DNA from: GCA-2746605 sp963704835 | Lineage (GTDB): Bacteria; Bacteroidota; Ignavibacteria; Ignavibacteriales; Melioribacteraceae | Reading direction: 5' to 3' | DNA: 64,000 bases | NCBI GenBank assembly: GCA_963704835.1 | Contig: CAVPHW010000001.1 | Location: 62,001-126,000 of the forward strand | Shown: in pieces, positions 44,253 through 54,257 of the stretch | Numbering within the stretch: the first letter of the stretch is position 1 | How the letters are laid out: each line of letters opens with the position of its first letter | Position numbers and translations under genes: made by a program | Notes under the pieces: generated by a model | Seen by the model: only the letters and a program-made list of their open reading frames with translations | What the model was told of the DNA's origin: nothing | Database searches by the model: none

Positions 44253-44400
44253 AGTTTTTCCTTATTTGAAATAATAAATATAAGCAAGTGATTTAACATC
44301 TGTAATTGAGATATAATATTTGGTATAAATATTCAAAAAAAAATGAAGACAATTCTCTTGGAATGAAAAGAGTGGAGATTAAAAGTAAAATTTGAAATTC

Positions 44401-44496
44401 CCATTGGGTTATGTTTGTGATGATGGACCAGAACTAACAAATTTGGGATACTGCATTAATTCTGCTTCTCTAAAGTTTATTTCAAAAATGAAATGA
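44401..44496 (+). pseudogene. msrB C-terminal remnant (second subtype)
   Basis: The plus-strand frame from 44407 reads GYVCDDGPELTNLGYCINSASLKF, which is the end of a methionine-R-sulfoxide reductase (usual form GHVFDDGPEPTGLRYCINSASLKF), with stop at 44494. The normal GHVF is GYVC here, but the redox Cys in YCINSAS is kept. Bases before 44407 could supply HLG if one base is missing. Nothing upstream continues the protein. The rest of the gap 44253-44755 shows no other gene; a small hairpin CGGGT.ACATTTCTGT.ACCCG sits at 44702-44723. Confidence 0.65.
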
Positions 44497-44755
44497 AAAC
44501 AACAGGATATGGCAAGTATTTGTGGTTTGTTGAATAAAAGGTAATTTCAGTAAACAAGGAAATTCAGCTAACTTGAATGCTAAATGAACAAATTATTGAT
44601 ACTATTTTGTAATTGTCTCTAATAAATCAAAATCTTTTGTCGCACTCTAGTAATTATTTTAAATGCATGTTTCATCTTTAATGTTCGGTATTCTTTAACT
44701 CCGGGTCACATTTCTGTAACCCGTAAATTGATGCAGTATTATTAAATAATTCTAC

Positions 44756-45092
44756 TTACTTAATCATTGTTAGCAGCAGTTTAGATTTTTGCTTAGCCAC
44801 CAAAGCATGCGGAATATTTGGGGGCATGATAATTATTTCTCCACCTTTTACTGTATTTGCAGTGCCCCCAATTGTAATTTTCATTTCTCCTTCAAGAATC
44901 TGGGCAATTGCTTCATAGGGGGAAGTGTGTTCAGTTAAAGATTCATCTTTATCAAACGCAAAAAGTGTGATGTTTCCATTGGGTTTCTTAATAATCTGTT
45001 TGCTAACAATACCATCTGACTGATATTCAATTTCATCTTGCTAATTTTTTAACTGATGCAGTTACTATATTTTTATTTAATGTCTGATTCAT
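44756..45092 (-). pseudogene. Cupin-domain protein, frameshifted
   Basis: ATG 45092 with GGAGAT upstream starts NQTLNKNIVTASVKKLA. After one frame change at about 45040 the protein resumes as DEIEYQSDGIVSKQIIKKP and continues through a standard cupin barrel: ESLTEHTSPYEAIAQILEGE (His, Glu ligands), then IIIMPPNIPHALVA (His), to the stop at 44756. The joined length is about 112 residues. Cupins of this size bind a metal and a small ligand or act as dioxygenases/isomerases. The single shift near a run of T in GCTAATTTTTTAAC favours a homopolymer error. Confidence 0.75.
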
Positions 45093-45117
45093 TTTATCTC
45101 CATTTGACTAATATTTT

Positions 45118-45717
45118 TTAATGATTATGTTCTTGATGTGAATGACTCTTGTGTGAATTGTCACCTTAAATAGGCCTTCTACATAGTGAATAAAGTGTAC
45201 ATAAGATTTTACATATTCTCGTCCGGCATGTAGATCATTTACTTCATAATTTCTTTTGGATTGCAAATCTGAAAAGTAATGTTTTACCTTTTCATGATCT
45301 GCTTCATCAACGTGAGCAAGAATATCATTAACAGAGTTTTTTTCAATTGCTAATATCAGCCGCTTCTATTCCTTCTGCTGGATTAAAGTCTTGTTGTTTT
45401 AATCCTGTATAACCAACACCTTCACCCATTCTATGAACTCTAACAAGGGTTTCAAAGAAATACATATCCGCTAAAGCCCGAACGTCTTCATTTAAATTCC
45501 GAACTTTAATTACTTTGTCAAACATATCTATAATTTCTGTCTCATCATCTGCCCCTACCCAAAGTAAAACATGATTCACGTTTCCGGTTTGTAGGGCTTT
45601 TTTAGCTGCAAGAACAACCGGTCCTTCAATGCTATCGCAATGAGCATAAGCGTTATTAGGGTTATAAAAAATGCTGACCAACATTAAAGACACAATTAAT
45701 ACTATTTGGTTTTTCAT
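45118..45717 (-). pseudogene. DUF6448 secreted protein with His-rich tail, frameshifted
   Basis: ATG 45717 begins a Sec signal (IVLIVSLMLVSIFYN...AYA), then HCDSIEGPVVLAAKKAL and YFFETLVRVHRMGEGVGYTG, which match DUF6448. The frame shifts at about 45345; the protein goes on as AIEKNSVNDILAHVDEADHE and YVKSYVHFIHYVEGLFK. A second shift at about 45165 gives a likely C-terminus SHKSHSHQEHNH and stop at 45118. That His-rich tail, and the conserved HCD start, suggest metal binding. Family role unknown. Sits between a frameshifted cupin and a DUF3124 gene, all on the minus strand. Confidence 0.75.
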
Positions 45718-45980
45718 GGTATATCTCCTATTTTTTTCAAAGGCTATTTAATTTTCGTAGGAAATATAACACCAGACGTCTTGTTCTAAAATGATCTAGC
45801 TTAGTTTACTGCACGAGGAGATTTTTAATATAGTTTTTGAAAATAGAAGGATTTAAGCAAACATGGCTAATTTGTGAAGAATAGTATTTTTTTTAATTAT
45901 AAAATTTCATTCTACTTTTAGGTAATTATATTTCAATCCACTTCCCTTTAGGGTAATCAGTTATTTGAATAATACGTCTA

Positions 45981-46523
45981 TTAATAACCAATACTGTTTA
46001 TAACTCTGCTGTCAGTTTTAAACGATATTCCTTGTTGCGACGAAGTGGATATCATCACGGCTTCAGTAATCGGCTTTAGCACTTTTTCTTCTGAATACCA
46101 TTGTATTAAAAATTTTGCTGCCGTACCCCCGCTGATATCCGTCTCTTTTATAATGAATTGTTTTGATTGAAGAGGATTTAATATAAACTCCTTTTTAATA
46201 AAACTTTGTACAAACTCACCATTTGAGTTATAATAATTTACTTTTGCAACGGTGAGTTTGGAATTAATATCTATATTGTGAATACTTAATGTTGCAGTGA
46301 GATCGAATGTTTTCTCATTTTGATGGTAAATACTAGAATATACAGGAACGTATAAAACTTCTCCAAATTTATTATTAGAGTCATCACTATTCCAACTATA
46401 TTCTTGATCAAGAGACTTATTTTTCTCAATTAAATGTTCTTTGTTATCAAAAGATTCGTTTTCTTTTTGACATGAGGTTATCATTAGTATTGTAAGAAAA
46501 AACATGTAATAAATATTTTTCAT
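45981..46523 (-). CDS. DUF3124 lipoprotein
   Basis: 180 residues. The signal ends in MITSCQ (lipid Cys). Mature protein shows DUF3124 features: EVLYVPVYSSIYHQNEKTFD, TATLSIHNIDINSKLTV, ISGGTAAKFLIQWYSEE and ISTSSQQGISFKTDSR. The family has no assigned function; its members are small envelope proteins. Intact, unlike its neighbours on both sides. Cluster context: Crp/Fnr regulator and a CcoN-like protein upstream on the same strand, DUF6448 and cupin downstream. Confidence 0.85.
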   Translation of the reverse strand: MKNIYYMFFLTILMITSCQKENESFDNKEHLIEKNKSLDQEYSWNSDDSNNKFGEVLYVPVYSSIYHQNEKTFDLTATLSIHNIDINSKLTVAKVNYYNSNGEFVQSFIKKEFILNPLQSKQFIIKETDISGGTAAKFLIQWYSEEKVLKPITEAVMISTSSQQGISFKTDSRVINSIGY

Positions 46524-46725
46524 AATTTACTTCCAACTCTTATTAATTTCAAAAATGATCAACAGATCCCTATATTCATTGTATAGTTAGATCGTAAAGT
46601 TGTGAGCTAACATGGGACAATAGATTTATTCTAACTCCAGACAATAACAGAACGACAATTTGTCCGAAAACTTAATTTCACTAACTCTAAATTTACAATA
46701 TTTGAGTATGTAAATTCAATTTCTA

Positions 46726-47181
46726 CTAGAATTTTTCTCCTCTAGCTTCTCTAATTTTACTGCCGACAGGTCTTATTCTGCCCCAGATTGAATAGAAAAA
46801 AAGTATCATTGAAATTACTTGTAGTGCTGAAGCGATAAAAATAAAATAATCGAATGTTTCATTCCAATGTATACCCTTTATTACCTGAAATATAAATCTC
46901 AATAATGTAGAACTTGTCATGAGCCAGTAAACAACTAAAATTAAATCGGGATTATATTTTTGATCCGACTTTTCTGCTCTAGGAAAAAACCAGAGAGCAA
47001 CACCCATAATCATCATCATAACAGAGCCGACAAGAATAATATGAGTGTGAGCAGAAAGAAGTTCAATGCTATATCCTGTTTTTGTAATATACTTTGTATA
47101 GGACATATAAAGACCAGTTATTATTCCTAGGATTAAGAATGTAACACTTGTTTTAACAAAGTATCTTACAGTTGTAAACAT
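46726..47181 (-). CDS. Small CcoN-like (heme-copper oxidase subunit I-related) membrane protein
   Basis: 151 residues and about four helices (VTFLILGIITGLYMSY, HTHIILVGSVMMMIMGVALW, LMTSSTLLRFIFQVIKG, FIASALQVISMILFFYSIWG). ELLSAHTHIILVGSVMMMI resembles the first heme-ligand helix of cbb3 oxidase subunit I and of NorB-like proteins (HAH..LxGW). It is far too short for a full oxidase, so it is a stand-alone single-heme membrane protein at best. AAGGAGC precedes the ATG. Crp/Fnr lies directly upstream on the same strand, which suggests control by oxygen or nitric oxide. Confidence 0.7.
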   Translation of the reverse strand: MFTTVRYFVKTSVTFLILGIITGLYMSYTKYITKTGYSIELLSAHTHIILVGSVMMMIMGVALWFFPRAEKSDQKYNPDLILVVYWLMTSSTLLRFIFQVIKGIHWNETFDYFIFIASALQVISMILFFYSIWGRIRPVGSKIREARGEKF

Positions 47182-47239
47182 TTAGGCTCCTTTTTGTTAA
47201 AAATTCACTTAAGAATAATTCCAATCAATATATTAATAC

Positions 47240-48014
47240 CTAGTGATTATCATGGTTAATTAAATTTGATTTTAACATTTCACCTAGTTTATTCATATCT
47301 TTTATAACAATCCACTTTCTTCCAGTTTTAATTATTCCTTCTTTTTTCAGTTTACTGATAATTCGACTAGCAGTCTCTGGGGTTGTCCCTGTCATGTCTG
47401 CTATATCATTTCTCGATAGTGGAATTTGAATTAATAAACCAATTTCTTTTTGTTCACCCAGTTTTTGTCCCAACTTTAGCAATGTATAAGCTATGCGATT
47501 TTCTACTGAATGAGCACTCAGTTGTTTGATCATTTCTTGAGCTTCATGTAAGCGTTTTGTCAAAATGTCTAAAACAGAGAGGGAAGCACTAGGATGATTT
47601 TCAAGAATTTTTCGGAAATTATCTGTATCGATTTTTATAATACATGAAGACATCTGAGCAATAGCAGTTTCATTGTAGAAAGTCTGTCCGAAAGGATCTA
47701 GGTTACCAAAAAATTCTCCTTGCCTTAAAATGTCGATTAATGATTTGCTTTTCCATTTTCATTTTGTTTTATAAGTTTTACACTTCCTGCAGCAATTACA
47801 TATAATCTAGTGGCTACATCTCACCACCAAAATAAATAGTATCATTGCTATTATACTTTGAATCAGTAAAAGTATTATTGATCTTCTTCGACTTCTGATG
47901 AGACAGTCTATGAAAAAAAGGAAGGTTATGTAAAATTGATAGTCTTGAATCAAATGTACATGAATCGGCTTGTAATTGTTTAATATCTAAAGGTATTTTT
48001 TTTCTGGTCTTCAT
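47240..48014 (-). pseudogene. Crp/Fnr-family regulator, frameshifted twice
   Basis: ATG 48014. The first frame gives FDSRLSILHNLPFFHRLSH and SNDTIYFGGE. After a shift at about 47818 a second frame supplies ATRLYVIAAGSVKLIKQNEN, and after another at about 47743 the third gives LIDILRQGEFFGNLDPFG and the intact DNA-binding half, with LSRNDIADMTGTTPETASRI (Crp-type HTH). The joined protein has a complete cyclic-nucleotide-like sensor barrel and winged helix. Lacks the four-Cys cluster pattern typical of E. coli Fnr in its N-terminus. Probably the local regulator of the following minus-strand genes. Confidence 0.78.
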
Positions 48015-48163
48015 TGCTGCGAAGTTTTTAAATAATGGTAAAGTTAAATAAACATCCTGCCAAATAATTTATCATAAGTAAAAAAGTATTCTGATATTAA
48101 GTTATATTTGTTTTATTCAACTGTGAAGGTTGCTCAAAAAAAATAAAAAACTAAGGATTTAGA

Positions 48164-48828
48164 ATGATTGAAAAAATTAAAGCAATAATAACCGGCTCAA
48201 CCGGAATGGTTGGTGAAGGTGTTCTTCACATATGTTTGAACAGTCCAGAAGTAGAATCAGTATTGGTCGTAAATAGAAAACCTTGCGGAGTTAATCACCC
48301 AAAACTAAAAGAAATAATTCACAAAGATTTTATACATTTATCCCCAATTCTTAGATCAGCTTTCTGGATATAATGCATGTTACTTTTGTGCAGGAGTTTC
48401 TTCTGTTGGAAAAAGTGAAAAAGAATACACACATATTACTTATGATCTTACTTTAAGTTTTGCAAATTCCTTGGTTCAGCTAAATCCAGATATGGTTTTT
48501 ACTTATGTGTCGGGAGTTGGAACAGACAGCACTGAAAAAGGGAAAAGTATGTGGGCAAGAGTAAAAGGTAAAACAGAAAATGATTTAATGAATTTACCAT
48601 TTAAAGATGTTTATGCATACAGACCGGGATATATTCAGCCGATTAAAGGATTAAAGAATGCTATAAAATCTACAAAGTATTTGTACCATTTTATCCAATC
48701 TTAGAAAAATATTTCCTAAGTATGTTGGAACCTTAGAAGAAATTGGCAATTCAATGATAAATGTTACACTCAACCGTTATGAGAAAAAAGTTTTAGAAGT
48801 TGTGGATATTAGAAAGACGGGAAAATAG
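48164..48828 (+). pseudogene. NAD(P)-binding epimerase-like protein, frameshifted
   Basis: ATG 48164 begins KIKAIITGSTGMVGEGVL, a TGxTGxVG dinucleotide motif of atypical SDR / NAD(P)H-binding proteins. After shifts at about 48358, 48690 and 48718 the pieces continue: YNACYFCAGVSSVGKSEKEY, VFTYVSGVGTDSTEKGKSMW, VYAYRPGYIQPIKGL, then YVGTLEEIGNSMINVTLNRY and the stop at 48826. The joined length is about 220 residues, the normal size of the YwnB-like epimerase family. Substrate unknown. It is divergent from the Crp/Fnr gene. Confidence 0.75.
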
Positions 48829-49014
48829 GTTCTTGTATTTCTCTTTTATAAAAAAAAAATTAAAGTATTGTGATTTAAATACAGTTTTTTGATTAATTTT
48901 GATCAATTACCCTAAGAAAATTGAAAAAAAATTTCCAGCATCAGTTAGTTTAATCACTTGCCAGACAGACAATTCTTAGGAGTCAATTGAAATTAAATCC
49001 AGGAAGAAACACCT

Positions 49015-50321
49015 ATGGAAAATGAAGCCTTCAACATAAGTTATTTAGTATTATTCCTTTCATTCTTATGCTTGCAGCAATTGCAGTCTTGCCATAAAAT
49101 ACAATCACTTCTGGGAAAAGAATAAAAACAAACTTATAGTAGCAATTATATTAAGTATTCCGGTTATAGTTTATTTGTTATTCAATAACTTTGGACATGG
49201 AATTATATCATACAATGTTTTTTGATTATTTGCCTTTTATAATTTTACTTGGTTCACTTTTTACAATTACTGGCGGAGTTTTGCTTAACTGGAGATATTG
49301 AAGCAAAACCTATTAATAAATGTAATTTTCTTAGGAATAGGCGCAATACTAGCTTCATTTATGGGAACAACTGGTGCGGCAATGCTTCTTATTAGACCAA
49401 TAATTAAAACTAATTCTGAAAGAAAATTTAAAGTTCATACAATATTATTCTTTATCGGAATTGTTGCCAATTGCGGTGGATTACTTAACACCATTAGGCG
49501 ATCCTCCACTTTTTATGATGTATCTTCGCGGAGCTCCATTTACATGGTTTCTTACTCTTTTTCAACCATGGCTTTTTACTAATATTCTCCTTTTAATAAT
49601 TTATTATTTTGTTGATACTTATTTCCATAAGAAAGGAACCAGTCGTCAGCAATTCAAAGAGATCGAATCAATTATAAAACCTATTAGAATTCAAGGTAAA
49701 AGAAATTTTATTTTTTTAATTGGAGTTGTTCTCGCTGTTGCATTTATTAATGATCAATATTTTTCTTTTATTGCTGCCAACCATTATTATATGTTTCTTC
49801 GCGAAGCTTTTATATTATTAATGGGTTACCTCTCAATATTATTTACTCCCAAACTACTGCGTATATCAAATAATTTTTCGTGGGGACCAATTGAAGAAGT
49901 TGCATATTTATTTTTTGGAATTTTTATTACAATGGTTCCGGCTTTGCTTTTTCTTGAATCAAACTCCAGAACAATTTAGGAATTACATCTAGGAACTCAG
50001 TTCTATTATTTTACTGGAATGCTTAGCAGTTTCTTGGATAATACACCAACAGCAGTTACTTTTCATTCATTAGCTATGGGACTTGGACAAACTACAGGAA
50101 TTATTGTGGCTGGAATTTCAGAAGAGTTATTAAAAGCAATTTGTATTGGAGCGGTGTTTTTTGGCAGTATGACCTACATTGGAAACGGTCCTAATTTTAT
50201 GATAAAAGCTATTGCTGAAGATAATAATATTAAGATGCCGGATTTTTTCAGTTATATGTTTAAGTTTTCTATAATTGTTCTTTTACCTGTATTTATTATT
50301 GTGGAATTACTTTTCGTATAG
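49015..50321 (+). pseudogene. NhaD-like sodium/proton antiporter, many frameshifts
   Basis: One ArsB/NhaD-type antiporter of about 430 residues is spread over at least six frame changes. In order: MENEAFNISYLVLF, PFILMLAAIAVLP, LIVAIILSIPVIVYLLFN, DYLPFIILLGSLFTITGG, ILASFMGTTGAAMLLIRP, DPPLFMMYLRGAPFTWF, EEVAYLFFGIFITMVPAL, SFLDNTPTAVTFHSLA and GNGPNFMIKAIAEDN. GTTGAAMLLIRP and LDNTPTA are NhaD-type signatures. Shifts fall at about 49065, 49110, 49215, 49285, 49305, 49490 and 49980. So many shifts with a conserved protein argues for poor consensus or very recent collapse. Function if intact: Na+/H+ exchange. Confidence 0.8.
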
Positions 50322-50563
50322 AAAATCATTATTACAAAACAATATTGTTTGATGTTCATTTCTATGCTATATTTTTTTCAAAAAGATTCTTTATGAAAAA
50401 GAAAAGAATGATAAACTTATATTGAAATTGTGTAACTAAAAGAATTTATTCTTTACTAAAACGAAAACTAACATTTGAAAGTTCATTACATGTACGGTTA
50501 ATGTAGCTTGTAATACTAAATGCTTGCGATAAATAAGTTTTTAAATATTTGGATATAAGAAAA

Positions 50564-50598
50564 ACTGCTAATTAAAAATTCAATTTCAAATTAGCAGT
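50564..50598. terminator. Stem-loop between convergent genes
   Basis: ACTGCTAATT (50564-50573) and AATTAGCAGT (50589-50598) are perfect 10-bp arms around a 15-base loop. It is followed on the plus strand by a T-rich AATAATTTTATTT. It lies between the antiporter and the secreted-protein gene and probably ends one or both transcripts. Confidence 0.6.
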
Positions 50599-50618
50599 AA
50601 TAATTTTATTTGCATTAT

Positions 50619-53338
50619 TTATTCTTTGCGAAACTCAATTTGCAGTCTGCTTGTTTCAGTACAATCTATACCAGTTGACCAACTTGCAGAACTCCTAGTT
50701 GGAGTACTACTTGTTGTAGTATAATAAAAGTATGTAATTAAATCACAAACGTTGATACCATCTTTTTGAAAATAAGCATGTTGATCAGCAAGAGAACCCC
50801 ATAGTTTGATATTAGCAGCAGAAAAACTCAAATTATCATTGCTATAGATCTCCGTTATCTCATTTGAATTAATATCCATGTTGCCAGCTTAAGTTAGATA
50901 ATTGTATCAGTGAGTTTCATTTAAAGCAATTTCAACTGTATCCTTATAAGTAGCATTTCCTAGTGTCTTACTTGTATACCTTTAAAAGTATTTCCAATAA
51001 AATTGACCTTCAACATTATTTGCCGACATAATCAAAATCTCTTGATCCATCTACAGGATCGGCATTGGAATATTCATGATGCTCATGAATAACTAAATTT
51101 AGTAGAGTTATTTTACACCTATTGTAAAGTAACGCCGGTGGTTCTAATTTTGGAGTAACGTGTACTTCTAAATCAATATCAGATTGCCCTAAATAATCCT
51201 CTTGTAGTAAAATCATTGTTTACAAGAATGGCAAAAAATTGCCTTTCCATTTTCACAATAATGATTTTAGATCATCTATCTTAAGAGTTTTTGAATTACT
51301 GGTTTGAAGATAATTCAGGTTTTCCATCTTTCACTGAAAATAAAACAAGGCTAAATCAGTATTATTATCAAGGTTCTTTAGTTCAAATATTAAATTCTGT
51401 GAATTATCAAATTCGGTATAATTAAAATTTATTTTGAATATTTTTGCAGAAAGATCTTGGTAAGTAGAAGTAAATGTTTTAGAAACATCTTCCTCGGAAT
51501 TTATATTCCACTCAAAGTGGGCATTATTAATAAAATAGTCCTTTGGCAATTCAAATAATTCATTGTTTAGATACCTTTTTAAAAAGTCTGGCAACCAATC
51601 TGTTACAGGAGATTCAGCAAGTTTTAAGAATTCTTCATGTTGAGAAAATATATCAATGGTTTTGTAGTAATTTCCAATAGCATTATACTGCATATTTTGG
51701 TATTCTTTTAAATATTTTACAACAGCAGATAAACATATTCCATGATCTCTGACGCCATTCATCCCATAATTGAATAACCCATTAAAAACTCTTAACCCTG
51801 TAGATAAAAAGAAAGATGGATATTTATAATCAACATCACTATTAAGTAAATCTTCTAACCAAAAAAAGAAAGCAGATGTTACCATATATTTTTCATGTGG
51901 AAATGAGGAAAAATAAAAAATACCTTGAGCCATTTTAAATTGAATTAGGTTGTATAGTTGATTATTAATACTTTCCAGTTTTATATAAAAATTCACGGTG
52001 TCTGATTTAATGTTATTAATCATACCGACGGGTACATCAATTGATTTGATGTTTACAATAAATTCTGAATTGCTTCTGGGCATTTGAAATCCCTCAAAAA
52101 TGACAGCATAAACATCTTCAAGTATTTGTGGAATTTCGGTCATCTTTGAAAGAAATACAATAGGAAATCTGATAGAAAAATGCTGTGTTTCAGACGTCAT
52201 ATAGCCACTAAAGAATTTTAGAATTGTTTCAAATTCATCACCTTCCGAGAATTTGCTTAATGAACTAGCTGAAGCACTTGGCAAGATTGAACTAATTAGA
52301 TATCCAGAGGAATCAGCCGCATCTATAAAATCATATACAACAGAGGAATCGTCATTCACAAAATTGTAAGAAAAACCACTTACGGCAAGGTAACTATCAC
52401 CAGATAATTCCCCGGAATATTTTGCAATAATTTTTATTGGTTTGAATAATTATTTGGAATTCCATTTAATTTAAAAGAAGGTGTAACTGTGTTTTCTCCA
52501 AAGGCACCATCATCCTCAATTTTAATTAAAGAAATGTCATAATTTCCATCAAAAGCTCCAGCTGGTATTGTTAATTTAAAATAATCATTTCCAACTATTC
52601 CGCCATCAATACCTATTGTTTTTGTTTGAATAATTTTAGAAACAATTAGATTAAGAGTTGTATCATTTGTACAAATCAAATTTCTAAAATATGTTGCATC
52701 TAAAGAATCTCCGGTAACCTTAACAGTAAAATTAAATCTTGAATTAACCTTTGCTGGTTTTTGAAATTTTGGTTTGACAATTTATTATAACTAACAGTAC
52801 CTGAACTGTTTGTTCCTCCATCAAGAAGAACCATTTTATGAACTTTAAAATGATCTTTAGTTCTTAATTGACAGAGGTAAATTCCGGCAGAAACTCCTTG
52901 GTTAAAGCTATTTCTACCATCCCAATTTATTTGACCTACTCCAGCAATATGAAAACCAGAAAAAAGTGAACGAATCTCTCGCCCAAGAATATCAAAAATC
53001 TTTATTTCAATATTTTCCGCATTTGGGATTTCAAAATATATAATTGTTGATGGATTAAAAGGATTTGGGTAGTTCCGTACAATGAGATAATCATTGGGTA
53101 AATTGTGCCCAAATCTTTCAATATCTGTGATGTTAGAAATAATAAAATTACCGGAAAGATCTGTAGTTGCAGTATATTTTTTTAAGGTGTCTTTTTGATC
53201 AAAAATTTCTACTAATGCATTCCTAACAGGCTTAAGATTTGGATCTGAAATAGTTCCGCCTATTGTAATTTGAGCAAAGTTATGATTAAACAATGAAAAA
53301 AATAAAGCAAAAAGTGTGATTAAGTTTAGTCTGTTCAT
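50619..53338 (-). pseudogene. Large secreted protein with CarboxypepD-reg and FlgD/T9SS-tail-like domains, many frameshifts
   Basis: ATG 53338 begins a Sec signal (LITLFALFFSLFNHNFAQ), a carboxypeptidase-regulatory-like domain (TIGGTISDPNLKPVRNALVE) and then a segment very like the type IX secretion C-terminal domain (NYPNPFNPSTIIYFEIP, GREIRSL, WDGRN..GVSAGIYLCQL). That segment is normally last, but here more than 600 residues seem to follow. Frames change near 52780, 52440, 51340 and several times in 50880-51330. Later pieces: SDSLDATYF-type beta region, LSASSLSKFSEG, SEEDVSKTFTSTYQDL, HVTPKLEPPALLY, LADQHAYFQKDGINV. The last four may be one adhesin or enzyme, or two genes; I cannot name the family. 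AT-rich, with no ribosome site problem at the first start. Confidence 0.55.
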
Positions 53339-53739
53339 TTCTTGTTTCCATTAATTTTGTTGAGAAAGAGAACAATGTAGAAAGCATATTTCTACATCAA
53401 TGGATATTTATATTAAAAATCTGTTTTTTCTTATTTGTCTATTTTCTGTTATCAGCAAACACAAAATTTTAAATAAAGCTTTCAAATTTTTGAAATGAGT
53501 ATTATGAAAATAATATAGTAATTAATGTTTTTAGGTTCAAGAAAAAGTTTATAACTTGAAAAGTTATACAAGTTTCAATTTAGGCCAATGGCATGTTAAT
53601 TAAGACTTAGATAAAAAAAAATTATTTATAAAAAACATTTTTTTGGAACCACACAAAATATTTAGTTGTAAAATTAATCGCAAAAAATAATTGCAGTCTT
53701 TTGATAATATATTTTCAATTAAATTAAAAGGAGGTAATT
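53339..53739. other. Intergenic region with palindromic site upstream of hsp20
   Basis: About 400 bp with no gene. At 53550-53568 lies a perfect palindrome, TATAACTT-GAA-AAGTTATA, 170 bp before hsp20; it is a candidate operator or heat-shock regulatory site. The Shine-Dalgarno AAAGGAGG lies just before the ATG at 53740. Core promoter not assignable. Confidence 0.45.
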
Positions 53740-54183
53740 ATGTTAATCAAAAGAAATGAATCTTACCCAGCATTCTCCAATTTATTTGGAGACTTTTTCG
53801 ACAAAGCTTTTTCCGACTGGAATAGCACAAACTTCTCATTGACAAACACAACATTACCGGCCGTAAACATTCAAGAAAGTAAGGATGATTTTCTTGTATC
53901 AATGGCGGTTCCAGGAATGAGTAAAAATGATTTTAAGCTTGATCTTAACGATAATATTCTCACAATTTCTTCAGAAAAAAAAGAAGAAAAGAAATCTGAA
54001 GAGAAAAATTATAATAGGAAGGAATACAGCTATCAATCATTTAGCCGATCGTTTACTTTACCAAAGAATGTTGTTAACGATGACAAAATCTCAGCTAAAT
54101 ATGAAAATGGGGAGTTAAAAATCCTTATTCCTAAAAAAGAAGAGGCTAAACCAAAAGAACCCAAACTTATAGCAATAAACTAA
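53740..54183 (+). CDS. Small heat shock protein Hsp20
   Basis: 147 residues. The alpha-crystallin domain is clear: LPAVNIQESKDDFLVSMAVP, MSKNDFKLDLNDNILTISSE, RSFTLPKNVVNDDKISAKYE and the end strand NGELKILIPKKEE. An F/W-rich N-terminal arm (FSNLFGDFFDKAFSDW) mediates oligomerisation. It is an ATP-independent holdase in the cytoplasm. A strong Shine-Dalgarno (AAGGAGG) precedes it. A terminator hairpin follows and then an unrelated lipoprotein gene. Confidence 0.95.
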   Translation: MLIKRNESYPAFSNLFGDFFDKAFSDWNSTNFSLTNTTLPAVNIQESKDDFLVSMAVPGMSKNDFKLDLNDNILTISSEKKEEKKSEEKNYNRKEYSYQSFSRSFTLPKNVVNDDKISAKYENGELKILIPKKEEAKPKEPKLIAIN

Positions 54184-54192
54184 TCACTGTAT

Positions 54193-54214
54193 GAGGGAAG
54201 TTTATGCTTCCCTC
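54193..54214. terminator. Stem-loop terminator after hsp20
   Basis: Perfect 8-bp arms GAGGGAAG (54193-54200) and CTTCCCTC (54207-54214) around TTTATG, 10 bp after the hsp20 stop. Followed by AATTCTTCC, a weak T-rich tail. Confidence 0.65.
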
Positions 54215-54257
54215 AATTCTTCCAGATTAGTCTTAATAAAATATGTAAGGAGGTTAT

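Noticed and set aside
36000..53338. Programmed ribosomal frameshifting as cause of the many frame changes
   Set aside because: There is no recurrent slippery heptamer with a downstream pseudoknot, and shifts fall at random protein positions across unrelated families.
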